This document shows, in pieces, positions 47,361 to 56,336 of a stretch of DNA of 64,000 bases (positions within the stretch are counted from its first letter, which is position 1; every line of letters starts with the position of its first letter). A program made the translations under genes and the position numbers. The DNA is taken from the NCBI RefSeq assembly GCF_016863035.1, contig NZ_BOOC01000001.1:404133-468132 (forward strand), given 5' to 3'. A model generated the notes under the pieces. That model was not told the origin of the DNA and made no database searches. It saw only the letters and a program-made list of their open reading frames with translations. Source of the stretch: Microbispora corallina (GTDB taxonomy: Bacteria; Actinomycetota; Actinomycetes; Streptosporangiales; Streptosporangiaceae).

Positions 47361-49112
47361 GTGCCACAACTGCGTATCGCCCTCGCCCAGACCGACCCGG
47401 TGGTCGGTGACATCGCCGGCAACGCCGAGATGCTCGTGGAGTGGACCCGCCGGGCCGCCGAGCGGGGCGCCCACCTCGTCGTGTTCCCCGAGCTCTTCCT
47501 GACCGGTTACCCGGCGGAGGACCTGGTGCTGCGCTCGTCGTTCGTGGAGGCGTCGGTGGCGACGCTGTCCGCGACGGCGGCGCGCCTGGCCGACGAGGGG
47601 CTCGGCGAGCTGCCGGTCGTGGTGGGCTACCTCGACCGGGCCGACCTCGCCCCGCGGGTCGGGCAGCCGAAGGGCGCCCCCCTGGACGCCGCCGCCCTCC
47701 TCTATCGCGGCGAGGTCGTGACCAGGTCGGCCAAGCACCACCTGCCCAACTACGGCGTGTTCGACGAGTACCGCTACTTCGTGCGGGGCGACCGGCTGCC
47801 GATCTTCCGGCTGCACGGGGTCGACGTGGCCGTCGCCATCTGTGAGGACCTCTGGCAGGAGGGCGGCCCGGTCTCGGTCGTCGCCGAGGCCGGCGCCGGG
47901 CTGCTGGTGGTGCCCAACGGCTCGCCGTACGAGACGAACAAGGACGACGTACGGCTGGAGCTGTGCGCCCGCCGGGCCAGGGAGGCGGGCTGCGCGCTCG
48001 CCTACGTGAACATGCTCGGCGGTCAGGACGAGCTGGTCTTCGACGGCGACTCGCTCATCGTGGACGCCTCGGGCGGGCTGGTGGCCCGCGCCGCCCAGTT
48101 CAAGGAGGAGCTGCTCGTCACCGACCTCGACCTGCCCGCGGCCTCCGGCGAGCCGGGCGAGCTCGCGGTGGACGCCCATGACGGGACGTCCATCACGGTC
48201 GAGCGGCTGGTGCTGTCCGGAACGCCGGTCGAGCCGTACGAGCCGGAGCCCCCGGTCGTGGCCGAGCGGCTCGACGACCTGGCCGAGGTCTACCAGGCGC
48301 TGGTCCTCGGCGTGCGGGACTACGTCGCCAAGAACGGCTTCCGCTCGGTGATCCTGGGGCTGTCGGGCGGGATCGACTCGGCCCTGACGGCCACCATCGC
48401 GGCCGACGCGATCGGGCCGGAGAAGGTCCATGTGGTGCTGATGCCGTCGCGCTACTCCTCCGACCACTCGATCACCGACGCCGAGGAACTGGTGCGCCGG
48501 CAGGGGCTGAACAGCCAGGTCGCCCCGATCGCCGACATCGTGTCGGCCTTCGAGAAGGAGATCGAGCTGCACGGCCTGGCCGCGGAGAACCTCCAGGCCC
48601 GCGTGCGCGGGATGCTGCTGATGAGCCTGTCGAACGAGCACGGCCACCTGGTCCTCACGACCGGCAACAAGAGCGAGCTCGCGACGGGCTACTCCACCCT
48701 GTACGGCGACTCGGCCGGCGGGTTCGCGCCCATCAAGGACGTCCTGAAGAGCCTCGTGTGGAGGCTGTCGGAGTGGCGCAACGCCCAGCCGGGGCACCCG
48801 CCCATCCCGGAGAACTCGATCACCAAGGAGCCGAGCGCCGAGCTGCGGCCGGACCAGCGCGACACCGACTCCCTCCCGCCGTACCACGTGCTCGACCCGC
48901 TGCTGCGCGACTACGTCGAGCGGGACATGGGACGCGACGAGCTGATCGCGGCCGGGCACGACCCGGAGCTGGTGACCAAGGTGATACGGCTGGTGGACCT
49001 GGCCGAGTACAAGCGCCGCCAGTACCCGCCGGGCCCGAAGATCACGCCGAAGAACTTCGGCCGCGACCGCCGGCTGCCCATCACCAACCGCTGGCGCGAG
49101 AAGCTGGGCTGA
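47361..49112 (+). CDS. nadE: glutamine-dependent NAD+ synthase
   Basis: A 583-residue two-domain enzyme making NAD+ from nicotinic acid adenine dinucleotide. N-terminal nitrilase domain (1-270): FPELFLTGYPAEDLVL with catalytic Glu, Lys in SAKHHLPNYGVFDEYRYF, catalytic Cys in VAICEDLWQEGG. The C-terminal synthetase has the P-loop LGLSGGIDSALTATIAADAI and TTGNKSELATGYSTLYGD. It uses glutamine as ammonia source. Start is GTG 47361 with a leaderless promoter. In Streptomyces the same gene lies near glnA2. A hairpin terminator follows. Confidence 0.97.
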   Translation: MPQLRIALAQTDPVVGDIAGNAEMLVEWTRRAAERGAHLVVFPELFLTGYPAEDLVLRSSFVEASVATLSATAARLADEGLGELPVVVGYLDRADLAPRVGQPKGAPLDAAALLYRGEVVTRSAKHHLPNYGVFDEYRYFVRGDRLPIFRLHGVDVAVAICEDLWQEGGPVSVVAEAGAGLLVVPNGSPYETNKDDVRLELCARRAREAGCALAYVNMLGGQDELVFDGDSLIVDASGGLVARAAQFKEELLVTDLDLPAASGEPGELAVDAHDGTSITVERLVLSGTPVEPYEPEPPVVAERLDDLAEVYQALVLGVRDYVAKNGFRSVILGLSGGIDSALTATIAADAIGPEKVHVVLMPSRYSSDHSITDAEELVRRQGLNSQVAPIADIVSAFEKEIELHGLAAENLQARVRGMLLMSLSNEHGHLVLTTGNKSELATGYSTLYGDSAGGFAPIKDVLKSLVWRLSEWRNAQPGHPPIPENSITKEPSAELRPDQRDTDSLPPYHVLDPLLRDYVERDMGRDELIAAGHDPELVTKVIRLVDLAEYKRRQYPPGPKITPKNFGRDRRLPITNRWREKLG

Positions 49113-49181
49113 GGCGGCCCGGATGTCCGCCGGGGCAGGCCTGTCCCGGCGGAGTCCGGGTGCCCCGGGGGCGGAAAACGC

Positions 49182-49213
49182 GAGGAGCGGGGCGGCCGTC
49201 CGCCCCGCTCCTC
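49182..49213. terminator. bidirectional terminator, 14-bp stem
   Basis: GAGGAGCGGGGCGG (49182-49195) and its perfect complement (49200-49213) enclose a 4-base loop. It lies between the nadE stop at 49112 and the stop of the converging TetR gene at 49248, so it serves both. Confidence 0.85.
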
Positions 49214-49247
49214 ATGTCCCGCTTCCGAAGCGTCCCGACCCGGCCCG

Positions 49248-49877
49248 TCAGTCCTCGCCGGGGCGCGGGCGGAAGCCCTTGAGCGCCTCGTCGACGATCC
49301 GCTCGGCCAGGTCGTCGGACGGCTGCCGGTCCTGGTGGGCCCACTTCATGTGCCACATCATGGTCCCGCTGAGGATGGCCATGGCCATCTCGGCGTCGAG
49401 GTCCGGACGCAGCTCGCCGGTCTCGATCCCCCGCTGGATGACCGCGGCGACGGCCCTGCGGCGCGGCTCGACCGCGATCTCCCGGAACCGCTCCGCCAGG
49501 CGGGGATGCCGCTCGGCGTCGCTCATGGCGATGTTCATGATGCAGCGCGTCCGCACCTGGCTGGACTCGTCGCGGATGACCCGGAGGTAGGTCACCAGCG
49601 CGTCGCGGACCGACGCGCCCTGCTCGGGGAGCGGGATCGGCGGCTTGAGCGACGCCATGGCGTCGACGACGAGATCCTCCTTGTTGGACCAGCGGCGGTA
49701 GATCGTGGTCTTGCCCACGCCGGCCCGCGCGGCGATCGCCTCGATGGACAGCTCCGCGACTCCGATGCCCTCTCCGATCAGGTCGAGGGTGGCGTCGATG
49801 ATCGCCTTCTCCGCCTTCTCGCTGCGCGGGCGGCCCGCCGGACGGGCCACTCCTTCAGCCGTCTGCTGCATCTTCAT
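49248..49877 (-). CDS. TetR-family regulator, co-transcribed with an MFS pump
   Basis: A 209-residue repressor: RSEKAEKAIIDATLDLIGEG, then the helix-turn-helix AIAARAGVGKTTIYRRWSNK; the C-terminal part with ERFREIAVEPRRRAVAAVIQ is a ligand-binding helical domain. ATG 49877 starts 7 bp after the stop of the MFS gene on the same strand, so it is the second gene of an operon. Twin operator-like boxes lie upstream of the MFS gene. No strong RBS; coupling to the upstream gene is probable. Confidence 0.92.
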   Translation of the reverse strand: MKMQQTAEGVARPAGRPRSEKAEKAIIDATLDLIGEGIGVAELSIEAIAARAGVGKTTIYRRWSNKEDLVVDAMASLKPPIPLPEQGASVRDALVTYLRVIRDESSQVRTRCIMNIAMSDAERHPRLAERFREIAVEPRRRAVAAVIQRGIETGELRPDLDAEMAMAILSGTMMWHMKWAHQDRQPSDDLAERIVDEALKGFRPRPGED

Positions 49878-49884
49878 CGCCCGT

Positions 49885-51447
49885 TCACACTACCGCTGCT
49901 TCCTTCTCCAGTTCGGACTTCTCGACCTGAACGGTGACCGCGGACCGGCCCGGCATCCAGCGGGCCACCACCACGGCGCCGATCAGGGCCACGAAGGCCG
50001 AACCGAGGGCGGCCCAGTGGATGCCGGCGACGAAGGCGTCGTCGGCCGCGCTCATCAGCGCCGCGCCGCGCGGGCCGAGGTGGGCGGCGACGCCGGCCGC
50101 GCCGGAGATGGACTCGGTCACCACGGTGCGGATCTGCTCCGGCAGCGCGCCGACCTTGCCCTCCATCCCGTTCCGGTAGCTGGCGGACAGGACCGCGCCG
50201 AGGATCGCGATGCCGAGGGTGCCGCCGACCTGGCGGACGACGTTGCTCATGGACGAGCCGACGCCGGCCTTCTCCCTGGGCAGCGCGTTCATGATCGCTG
50301 TGGTCGCCGGGGGCATGATGTTCGCCATCGCCGCGCCCTGGACGAAGCCGAGCGCCAGGATGATCCACACCGGGGTGTCCACGTCGATCACCGAGTAGGC
50401 CGCGAGGGCCGCCGTGATGACGAGCATCGCGACCGTGCCCACGGCCTTCGCGCCGTACCGCTGCACCATCCGGGCGCTCCGCGGGGCGAAGATCAGCTGC
50501 GCCGCGGCGAACGGCAGGACCAGCGCGCCCGACTGGAGCGGGGAGTAGCCGCGGACGATCTGCCAGTAGAAGGCGAGGAAGAACATCACGCCCATGGCCG
50601 CGAAGAACACCAGGCCGACGCTGGCGATGGCCGTGGAGAAACCGGCGTTGCGGAAGTTGCGGACGTCGAAGGCGGGGTGGTCGGTGCGCCGCTCCCACCA
50701 GACGAAGATCGCGAGGATCGCCAGGCCCACGAGCGAGGGGACGACGACGGACACGTCGGCGAACGTGCCGAGGTCACTGACCTTGACGATGCCGTAGACG
50801 AGGCTGACCAGACCGGCGATGGACAGCAGGACGCCGATCGGGTCGAGGGCCGACCTGTTCGGGTCCTTCGAGTCGGGCACGAGCGACCCGATCAGGATGA
50901 GGCTGAGCAGCACGATCGGGACGTTGACCAGGAAGACCGAGCCCCACCAGAAGTGCTCGAGCAGCAGGCCTCCGGTGATCGGGCCGATGGCGACCGCGAT
51001 GCCGACGCCGCCGGCCCAGATGCCGATCGCCTTGCCGCGCTCGTGGATCGGGAACACGTTGGAGATGATCGCCAGGGTGGCCGGCATGATGGCCGCGCCG
51101 CCGAAGCCCATCAGCGCCCGCGCCGCGATGAGCTGCGTCGGGTCCTGCGAGTAGGCGCTGGCCAGGGACGCCAGGCCGAACAGCAGCATGCCCGCCATGA
51201 GCATCCGCTTGCGCCCGTAGCGGTCGCCGAGCACCCCGAAGGTGAACAGCAGACCGGCGAAGACAAGGGTGTAGGAGTTCATCGCCCACTCGAGCTGGCT
51301 CTGGGTGGCGCCCAGGCCGTGGACGGGGTCGGCGATCGTCTTGATCGCGACGTTGAGAATGGTGTTGTCGAGCACGACGGCCAACAGGCTGAACACCATC
51401 ACGCCGAGGATCTGCCAGCGGCGTGGGTGACCGGTATGCGCTTCCAC
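49885..51447 (-). CDS. MFS exporter, DHA2 family (14 TM)
   Basis: A 520-residue efflux pump. Motif D1 LDNTILNVAIKTIADPV, motif A GVLGDRYGRKRMLMAGMLL, motif C GIAVAIGPITGGLLLEHFWW. Helical hydropathy suggests 14 segments. The GTG at 51447 follows a GGGGGG run. Its own repressor is the next gene in the operon. Upstream two TetR boxes (51481-51530) sit in the promoter. A broad-substrate drug export role is typical but not shown. Confidence 0.93.
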   Translation of the reverse strand: MEAHTGHPRRWQILGVMVFSLLAVVLDNTILNVAIKTIADPVHGLGATQSQLEWAMNSYTLVFAGLLFTFGVLGDRYGRKRMLMAGMLLFGLASLASAYSQDPTQLIAARALMGFGGAAIMPATLAIISNVFPIHERGKAIGIWAGGVGIAVAIGPITGGLLLEHFWWGSVFLVNVPIVLLSLILIGSLVPDSKDPNRSALDPIGVLLSIAGLVSLVYGIVKVSDLGTFADVSVVVPSLVGLAILAIFVWWERRTDHPAFDVRNFRNAGFSTAIASVGLVFFAAMGVMFFLAFYWQIVRGYSPLQSGALVLPFAAAQLIFAPRSARMVQRYGAKAVGTVAMLVITAALAAYSVIDVDTPVWIILALGFVQGAAMANIMPPATTAIMNALPREKAGVGSSMSNVVRQVGGTLGIAILGAVLSASYRNGMEGKVGALPEQIRTVVTESISGAAGVAAHLGPRGAALMSAADDAFVAGIHWAALGSAFVALIGAVVVARWMPGRSAVTVQVEKSELEKEAAVV

Positions 51448-51480
51448 GGACCCCCCAGTGATTTCGATACGCTTGAGTTT

Positions 51481-51530
51481 CGCAACGCTAGCGTATCGCT
51501 TGTTATTCCTATACGCAACGGTAGCGTTTC
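51481..51530. promoter_or_regulatory. two TetR boxes upstream of the pump
   Basis: CGCAACGCTAGCGTATC (51481-51497) and CGCAACGGTAGCGTTTC (51514-51530) are near-identical 17-mers, 33 bp apart in direct orientation. The first contains the perfect palindrome ACGCTAGCGT. Their position upstream of the MFS gene and the downstream TetR gene fits an autoregulated efflux operon. Confidence 0.75.
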
Positions 51531-51700
51531 ATATTCTGGGCGGGCTGCGGCCTCGGGTGCCGGGCCAGGTCACCGGCCCACCGCGCGTACAACCCGGACG
51601 GGCCGCGTCTTGTTCCAGGCCCCTGCGCCTGACTTTCGCGCCGGATCGGGCCCCTCACGTTCCTACGGCCGGGCGGCGGCCGGCGGTCGCACCGGAGGCG

Positions 51701-52927
51701 TCACGCGGCCAGCTCGGCGGGCGCCGCGGGCCCCGCCTGCGCGTCCGGCGCCTGCGCCGGGGCGTCGCGCCAGAACGGCGCGATCAGCAGGACGAGGACG
51801 ACCCCGAGCGCGCCGGTCAGCGCGAACGCCCAGGCGGGGCCGTACGCGTCCACCACCCAGCCGGCCACCGGGCCCGCCAGGGCCACGCCGACCGTGAGCG
51901 AGGTGCCGTGCAGGCCCATCGCCTCGCCCCGGGAGGCCGCCGGCACCCGCCGGTTCACCGCGTCGAGCGTGGACGACAGCGACGGGGCGCACAGCAGGCC
52001 GCACGGCACGAGCGCGAGGGCGAGCCACCACCATCCGCCGCCGGCGAGGCCGGCGAGGCCGACCGGCGCCGTCAGCGCGCACAGCGCGCCGATCAGCGGC
52101 GGGGGCGGCAGCCGCCGGGACAGGCCGCCGTAGACGAAGCCGCCGGCCATGGAGTATCCGCCCCACAGGGCGACGACGAGGCCCGTCCACTCGGTCGCGG
52201 CCCCGTCCTTCAGCACCGCGACGATGGACAGCTCGGTGGCGGTCAGCGTGAACGTGAGGGCCGAGGCCATCGCGAGGAGGACGAACAGGCCGGGCCGGAG
52301 CCACTGCCGCCGCGGGACGGCCTGCGCGGGGGCCGCGGCCTCCTCCGCCGACCTGGTGGGCGGGTCGAGGAGGTACAGCGCGACGCCGGAGCCCACCAGC
52401 CCGATCCCCACGCCGTACATGGTGGCCGTGCTCCCGAACGCGGTCACGGACGCGACCGCGAGGGCGGGCCCGACCATGTACGACAGCTCCACGCCCATCG
52501 CGTCGAGCGCGAACCCCGTCTGGTGCTGCGCCGGCGGGACCATCGCGGCGACGCACTGGCGGACCGCGCCGAACACCGGCTGGCTGAACACCCCGGCGAC
52601 GAGCGCCCCGGCGAGCAGCGCCCCGTACGGCAGGGCGGGGGCGGCGCACCAGAACACGAGCTGGACGACCGTCGTCACCGCGATCACCGGCCGCAGGCCG
52701 CGCCTGTCGACGAACCGCCCGGCGAGCGGGGACCCCGCCGCGGTGCCGATCATGATGACCGCGCCCACCACGCCCGCCTGGAGGAAGCCGAGCTTCATGT
52801 CGCTGACCACATGGAGGGTCAGCGTCATGCCGGTGGCGGTCAGCGGGATCCGCGCGACCATCCCGACCAGCAGGAGCGCCCGGACGCCCGGAATGGCCAG
52901 AACGCGCCGGTAAGGTTCAATTGCCAT
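51701..52927 (-). CDS. MFS transporter of the YfcJ/Tet-like type
   Basis: A 408-residue transporter with about 12 helices. N-terminal VRALLLVGMVARIPLTATGM and LTLHVVSDMKLGFLQAGVVG; motif A is GSPLAGRFVDRRGLRPVIAV; ALDAMGVELSYMVGPALAVA is helix 5. The C-terminal 20 residues are Ala/Pro-rich. Its GC-rich start region precedes panB, which is divergent (157 bp apart). No regulator is obvious, and substrate is unknown. Confidence 0.9.
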   Translation of the reverse strand: MAIEPYRRVLAIPGVRALLLVGMVARIPLTATGMTLTLHVVSDMKLGFLQAGVVGAVIMIGTAAGSPLAGRFVDRRGLRPVIAVTTVVQLVFWCAAPALPYGALLAGALVAGVFSQPVFGAVRQCVAAMVPPAQHQTGFALDAMGVELSYMVGPALAVASVTAFGSTATMYGVGIGLVGSGVALYLLDPPTRSAEEAAAPAQAVPRRQWLRPGLFVLLAMASALTFTLTATELSIVAVLKDGAATEWTGLVVALWGGYSMAGGFVYGGLSRRLPPPPLIGALCALTAPVGLAGLAGGGWWWLALALVPCGLLCAPSLSSTLDAVNRRVPAASRGEAMGLHGTSLTVGVALAGPVAGWVVDAYGPAWAFALTGALGVVLVLLIAPFWRDAPAQAPDAQAGPAAPAELAA

Positions 52928-53084
52928 CGTCGTTACTTACCTCCGCACCGCATTGTGCACGGTGCCACCGACACTTCCGCCACCGGATTACCTCTCTGGG
53001 GCGGGGTGTTCCAACCTGAGGCGACATGCAATGATCTGACTGTCCGGGGACGCCACAGGGGCGCCACGAGGCCTGGAGGTAGCC

Positions 53085-53948
53085 ATGTCCTCTGTTTCCG
53101 CTGTTTCCAGCACGTCCGCATCCGCCTCCCCCGCCCTGTACGGCGGGAGGTCCGGCCGCCGCGTCACCGTGCGCGACATCGCGGCCGCCAAGGATCGGCA
53201 CGAGAAGTGGCCGATGGTCACGGCGTACGACGCCATGACCGCGAGGGTCTTCGACGAGGCGGGCATCCCCGTCATGCTCGTGGGCGACTCGGCCGCCATG
53301 GTCGTGTACGGCTACGACTCGACGCTGCCGGTCACGGTCGACGACCTGATCCCGCTGACCGCGGCGGTCGTCCGGGGGTCGTCCCGGGCGATGGTCGTGG
53401 CCGACCTGCCGTTCGGCTCCTACCAGGCCTCGCCCCAGCAGGCCCTGGAGACCGCGGCCCGCTTCATGAAGGAGGGCGGCGCCCACGCCGTCAAGCTGGA
53501 GGGCGGCCACCGCGTCCTCCCCCAGGTGGAGATGCTCGTGTCGGCCGGCATCCCGGTCATGGCCCACCTCGGGCTGACCCCGCAGTCGGTCAACGCCCTC
53601 GGCGGCTACCGCGTCCAGGGACGCGGCCAGGCGGGCGACGAGCTCATGTCCGACGCCAAGGCACTGGAGCACGCGGGCGCGTTCGCCGTGGTGCTCGAGT
53701 GCGTGCCGAGCGACCTGGCCCAGCGGGTGACGACGTCGCTCAGCATCCCCACGATCGGGATCGGCGCGGGCCCGTACACCGACGCCCAGGTCCTCGTCTG
53801 GCAGGACATGATGGGCCTCACGCCACACCCGGCGAAGTTCGTGAAGAAGTACTTCGACCTGGCCGGCGAGATGGACCGCGCGGTCCGCGCCTACGCCGAC
53901 GAGGTCGTCGCCGGCGTCTTCCCCACCCCCGAGCACAGCTACCGCTGA
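53085..53948 (+). CDS. panB: 3-methyl-2-oxobutanoate hydroxymethyltransferase
   Basis: A 287-residue cytosolic enzyme, first step of pantothenate synthesis (methylene-THF plus alpha-ketoisovalerate). Signatures: [80 protein letters not shown]. The catalytic Glu is in [14 protein letters not shown]. The first 33 residues are a Ser/Ala-rich extension seen in actinomycetes. ATG 53085 follows GGAGG. Followed by a strong hairpin terminator. Confidence 0.97.
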   Translation: MSSVSAVSSTSASASPALYGGRSGRRVTVRDIAAAKDRHEKWPMVTAYDAMTARVFDEAGIPVMLVGDSAAMVVYGYDSTLPVTVDDLIPLTAAVVRGSSRAMVVADLPFGSYQASPQQALETAARFMKEGGAHAVKLEGGHRVLPQVEMLVSAGIPVMAHLGLTPQSVNALGGYRVQGRGQAGDELMSDAKALEHAGAFAVVLECVPSDLAQRVTTSLSIPTIGIGAGPYTDAQVLVWQDMMGLTPHPAKFVKKYFDLAGEMDRAVRAYADEVVAGVFPTPEHSYR

Positions 53949-53963
53949 CCCGCCTCGGGAGGC

Positions 53964-54030
53964 GTGCCGGCGAAACCGCCGGCACCGCCCGCGCCACCCG
54001 CGCCGCCGGATCCGCACGATCCGGCGGCGC
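53964..54030. terminator. double hairpin terminator between panB and the dehydratase
   Basis: Stem 1: GTGCCGGCG/CGCCGGCAC (53964-53985, 4-base loop). Stem 2: GCGCCGCCGGATC/GATCCGGCGGCGC (54000-54030, 5-base loop). They lie between the converging ends of panB (53948) and the PLP dehydratase (54061). Confidence 0.8.
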
Positions 54031-54060
54031 CGGCGTGAACGGGGGGACCGGACGGGCGGC

Positions 54061-54984
54061 TCAGTCCGCGAGCGTCGCGGGATCGGTGTTGGCGCCGCAG
54101 ACGACGACGGCGACGCGCTCGCCGTCACGGGCGGCGTACACCCCCGAGCGCAGCGCGGCCAGCGCGGCCGCCCCGGCGTACTCGGCCGCCACCCGGTGCT
54201 CCCGCCACAGGGCGCGCCTGGCCTCCACGATCGCGTCGTCCGTCACCAGCACGCTGGAGACCCGCCCGGCGACCGTGTCGAGGGCGATCCGGCCGGCGAC
54301 GCTCGCGCCGAGGGCGTCCGCGCCCACGCCGCCCACCTCGACCCGGACTGGCTCCCCCGCCTCCAGCGCCCGGTGCAGCGTCGGGATGCGCTCGGGCTCG
54401 ACGGCCACGACCGACGCCCGCCCGTCCACCGCCGCGACGATCCCGGCGACCAGGCCCCCGCCGCCGACCGCGACGAGGACGGTGTCGACGCCGCCCGGGA
54501 TCTGGTCGAGCAGTTCGGCGCCCACCGTGCCCTGACCGGCCGCGACGTCGGCCTGGTCGTACGCGTGGATCTCCAGCGCGCCGGTGTCTGCGGCCCGCTT
54601 GCGGGAGGCCTCGTACGCCTCGGCGTAGATGGCTCCGGTCACGGTGACGTCGGCGCCGAGCCGGCGCAGGCCCTCGATCTTGACGGGCGCGCACACCTCG
54701 GGGACGAAGATCTCGGCGCGGATCCCCAGGGAGCGGGCCGCGTACGCCACCGCGAGCCCGTGGTTGCCGCCGCTGGCCGCGATGACGCCGCTGGCGGGCA
54801 GTGCGCCGTCCTCGGCCGCGCCCAGGATGCGGTTGAACGCGCCCCGCACCTTGAAGGACCCGGAGTGCTGCGTCCCCTCCAGCTTGAGGAACAGGCCGCG
54901 CTCCACCTCGGCCACGGGAGTGCGGCGGACGTGCCCGCGGATCCGGGCGGCCGCCCTCTCGACATCGTCACGGCGCAGGGCCAT
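54061..54984 (-). CDS. PLP-dependent serine/threonine dehydratase
   Basis: A 307-residue fold-type II PLP enzyme. The Schiff-base Lys lies in GTQHSGSFKVRGAFNRI, the phosphate loop in VIAASGGNHGLAVAYAARSL, and the GGGGL loop in TVLVAVGGGGLVAGIVAAVD. It would deaminate Thr or Ser to 2-oxo acids or racemise Ser. ATG 54984 has GAGGAG at five bases; GTG 54987/54990 are too close to it. Located downstream of an ArsR gene (55029-55331), 44 bp between stop and start, so probably one operon. Confidence 0.9.
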   Translation of the reverse strand: MALRRDDVERAAARIRGHVRRTPVAEVERGLFLKLEGTQHSGSFKVRGAFNRILGAAEDGALPASGVIAASGGNHGLAVAYAARSLGIRAEIFVPEVCAPVKIEGLRRLGADVTVTGAIYAEAYEASRKRAADTGALEIHAYDQADVAAGQGTVGAELLDQIPGGVDTVLVAVGGGGLVAGIVAAVDGRASVVAVEPERIPTLHRALEAGEPVRVEVGGVGADALGASVAGRIALDTVAGRVSSVLVTDDAIVEARRALWREHRVAAEYAGAAALAALRSGVYAARDGERVAVVVCGANTDPATLAD

Positions 54985-55028
54985 CACCACTCCTCACGTC
55001 GGTGCGCCCCCGCCCTCGCGGGAGCCCG

Positions 55029-55331
55029 TCACAGGTCGCTCTCCAGCGACCGCTTGATCTGCGCGATGCGCTCCTCGTCGCGGCGGTAGAACACCCACTG
55101 CCGCACGCGTCGTGCCCGGACCAGCCCGGCACGCTCGAGGATCTTCAGGTGACCCGTGGCGCTCGGCTGGGTCAGGCCGAGCTTGGTGGCGATGAAGACG
55201 GAGCAGACGCCGTCCTCGACGAGATCGCCGTCGGTCTGCGGCGGGAAGTGCGCCACAGGATCCTTGAGCCACTCCAGGATCAGCAGGCGCCTCTCGCTGG
55301 CGAGCGCCCGCATCACGTCGACAGGGATCAC
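55029..55331 (-). CDS. ArsR-type winged-helix regulator
   Basis: A 100-residue protein: VMRALASERRLLILEWLKDP, then FIATKLGLTQPSATGHLKIL as recognition helix region, then RARRVRQWVFYRRDEERI as wing. GTG 55331 abuts the palindrome at 55332-55347; no RBS is present, so translation is probably leaderless. Likely controls itself and the downstream dehydratase. Cys in EDGVCSVFIA could bind a metal or sense redox, but one Cys is insufficient to conclude. Confidence 0.9.
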   Translation of the reverse strand: MIPVDVMRALASERRLLILEWLKDPVAHFPPQTDGDLVEDGVCSVFIATKLGLTQPSATGHLKILERAGLVRARRVRQWVFYRRDEERIAQIKRSLESDL

Positions 55332-55347
55332 TTAGGCAGTTTCCTAA
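55332..55347. promoter_or_regulatory. operator overlapping the ArsR start
   Basis: TTAGG (55332-55336) and CCTAA (55343-55347) with a 6-bp spacer directly abut the GTG start. The symmetry is the same layout (AT-rich arms, 6-bp spacer) as the ArsR site at 42258-42281, with different arms. Confidence 0.7.
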
Positions 55348-55460
55348 TTCCCGAAGAGACCGTCAAGACCTGCGCGGATCAGGTGATCAAATTTCGGGAC
55401 ATAGTGGGACGGTTTTCGCTAGCGTCACACCTGCCCCACCCGTCTCAAAAGGAGACGACC

Positions 55461-56312
55461 GTGCCCCCCGCGCCCTCCCTCTCCCCTCGCCCGCGTGCGC
55501 TCGCCGCGAACCGAGCCCCCACCGCGCGCTCTCCATTCGCCGCGCTCTCCGTGCTCGCCGCGCTCTCCGTGCTCTCTGTGTTCTCCGCGCTCGCCGCCGC
55601 GCTCGTCCCCGCCGTCCCCGCGGACGCGTCCGCGTCCACGGAGGCGGCGCCGGCCGCGACCGGCACGGCCGTCACGACCCCCCGTACGGCCGCCGCGGCC
55701 GCCCTGCCCGACCTCAGGCGGACGACCAGTGGCACGGCGACCTTCTACGCGCTGAGATCCGGGGGCGGCAACTGCTCCTACCCCGCGCCGCCGGCCGGCG
55801 GGCTCTACGTCGCCCTGTCCCCGGCCGAGTACGCCAAGGGGGCCCGCTGCGGCGGCTACCTCACCGTCGCGGGCCCCAAGGGCACGGTCCGGGTCAAGAT
55901 CGTTGACCAGTGCCCGCCCTGCCGGACCGGTCAGCTCGACCTCAGCCGTGCGGCCTTCGCCCGCATCGCCGACCCGGCCAGGGGCACCGCCGCCGTCCGC
56001 TACCGCCTGGCCGCCGATCCCCGGCCGATCGGGCGGCTCGCCTTCCGGGTGAAGGAGGGATCCAGCCAGTGGTGGCTGGCACTGCTGGTCATGGACCACG
56101 GCAACCCGCTGGCCTCGGTCGAGGTCGGCCAGGGCGGCCGGTGGCGGCCCCTCGTCCGCACCGAGTACAACTACTGGGTCGCGCAGGACCCGGGCGCAGG
56201 GCCCGGGCCCTTCACGATCCGCGTCACCGACGTCCGCGGCCACCGGGTCACCGTCCGGAAGGTCCGCCTCTCGGTCGGCGCCCTGCAGCGCAGCCGCGTC
56301 CGCCTCTACTGA
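55461..56312 (+). CDS. secreted expansin-like protein (DPBB domain)
   Basis: A 283-residue secreted protein. A basic start, then FAALSVLAALSVLSVFSALA and LVPAVPADASAS give a signal peptide. The mature part begins after an Ala/Thr-rich linker with SGTATFYALRSGGGNCSYP, VRVKIVDQCPPCRTGQLDLS (the conserved Asp of the expansin DPBB fold) and IADPARGTAAVRYRLA. The C-terminal half (YNYWVAQDPGAGPGPFTIRV) is like the beta-sandwich CBM63 module. Bacterial expansins loosen cell-wall glucans or bind peptidoglycan without hydrolysis. GTG 55461 follows AAAAGGAG. Confidence 0.9.
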   Translation: MPPAPSLSPRPRALAANRAPTARSPFAALSVLAALSVLSVFSALAAALVPAVPADASASTEAAPAATGTAVTTPRTAAAAALPDLRRTTSGTATFYALRSGGGNCSYPAPPAGGLYVALSPAEYAKGARCGGYLTVAGPKGTVRVKIVDQCPPCRTGQLDLSRAAFARIADPARGTAAVRYRLAADPRPIGRLAFRVKEGSSQWWLALLVMDHGNPLASVEVGQGGRWRPLVRTEYNYWVAQDPGAGPGPFTIRVTDVRGHRVTVRKVRLSVGALQRSRVRLY

Positions 56313-56336
56313 TCTCCGCTGGTCTCTGCTCGGTCC

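Noticed and set aside
49705..51897. A 730-codon plus-strand frame over the TetR/MFS operon
   Set aside because: Antisense shadow of clearly recognised minus-strand genes; composition dominated by Arg, Asp, His and Gly.
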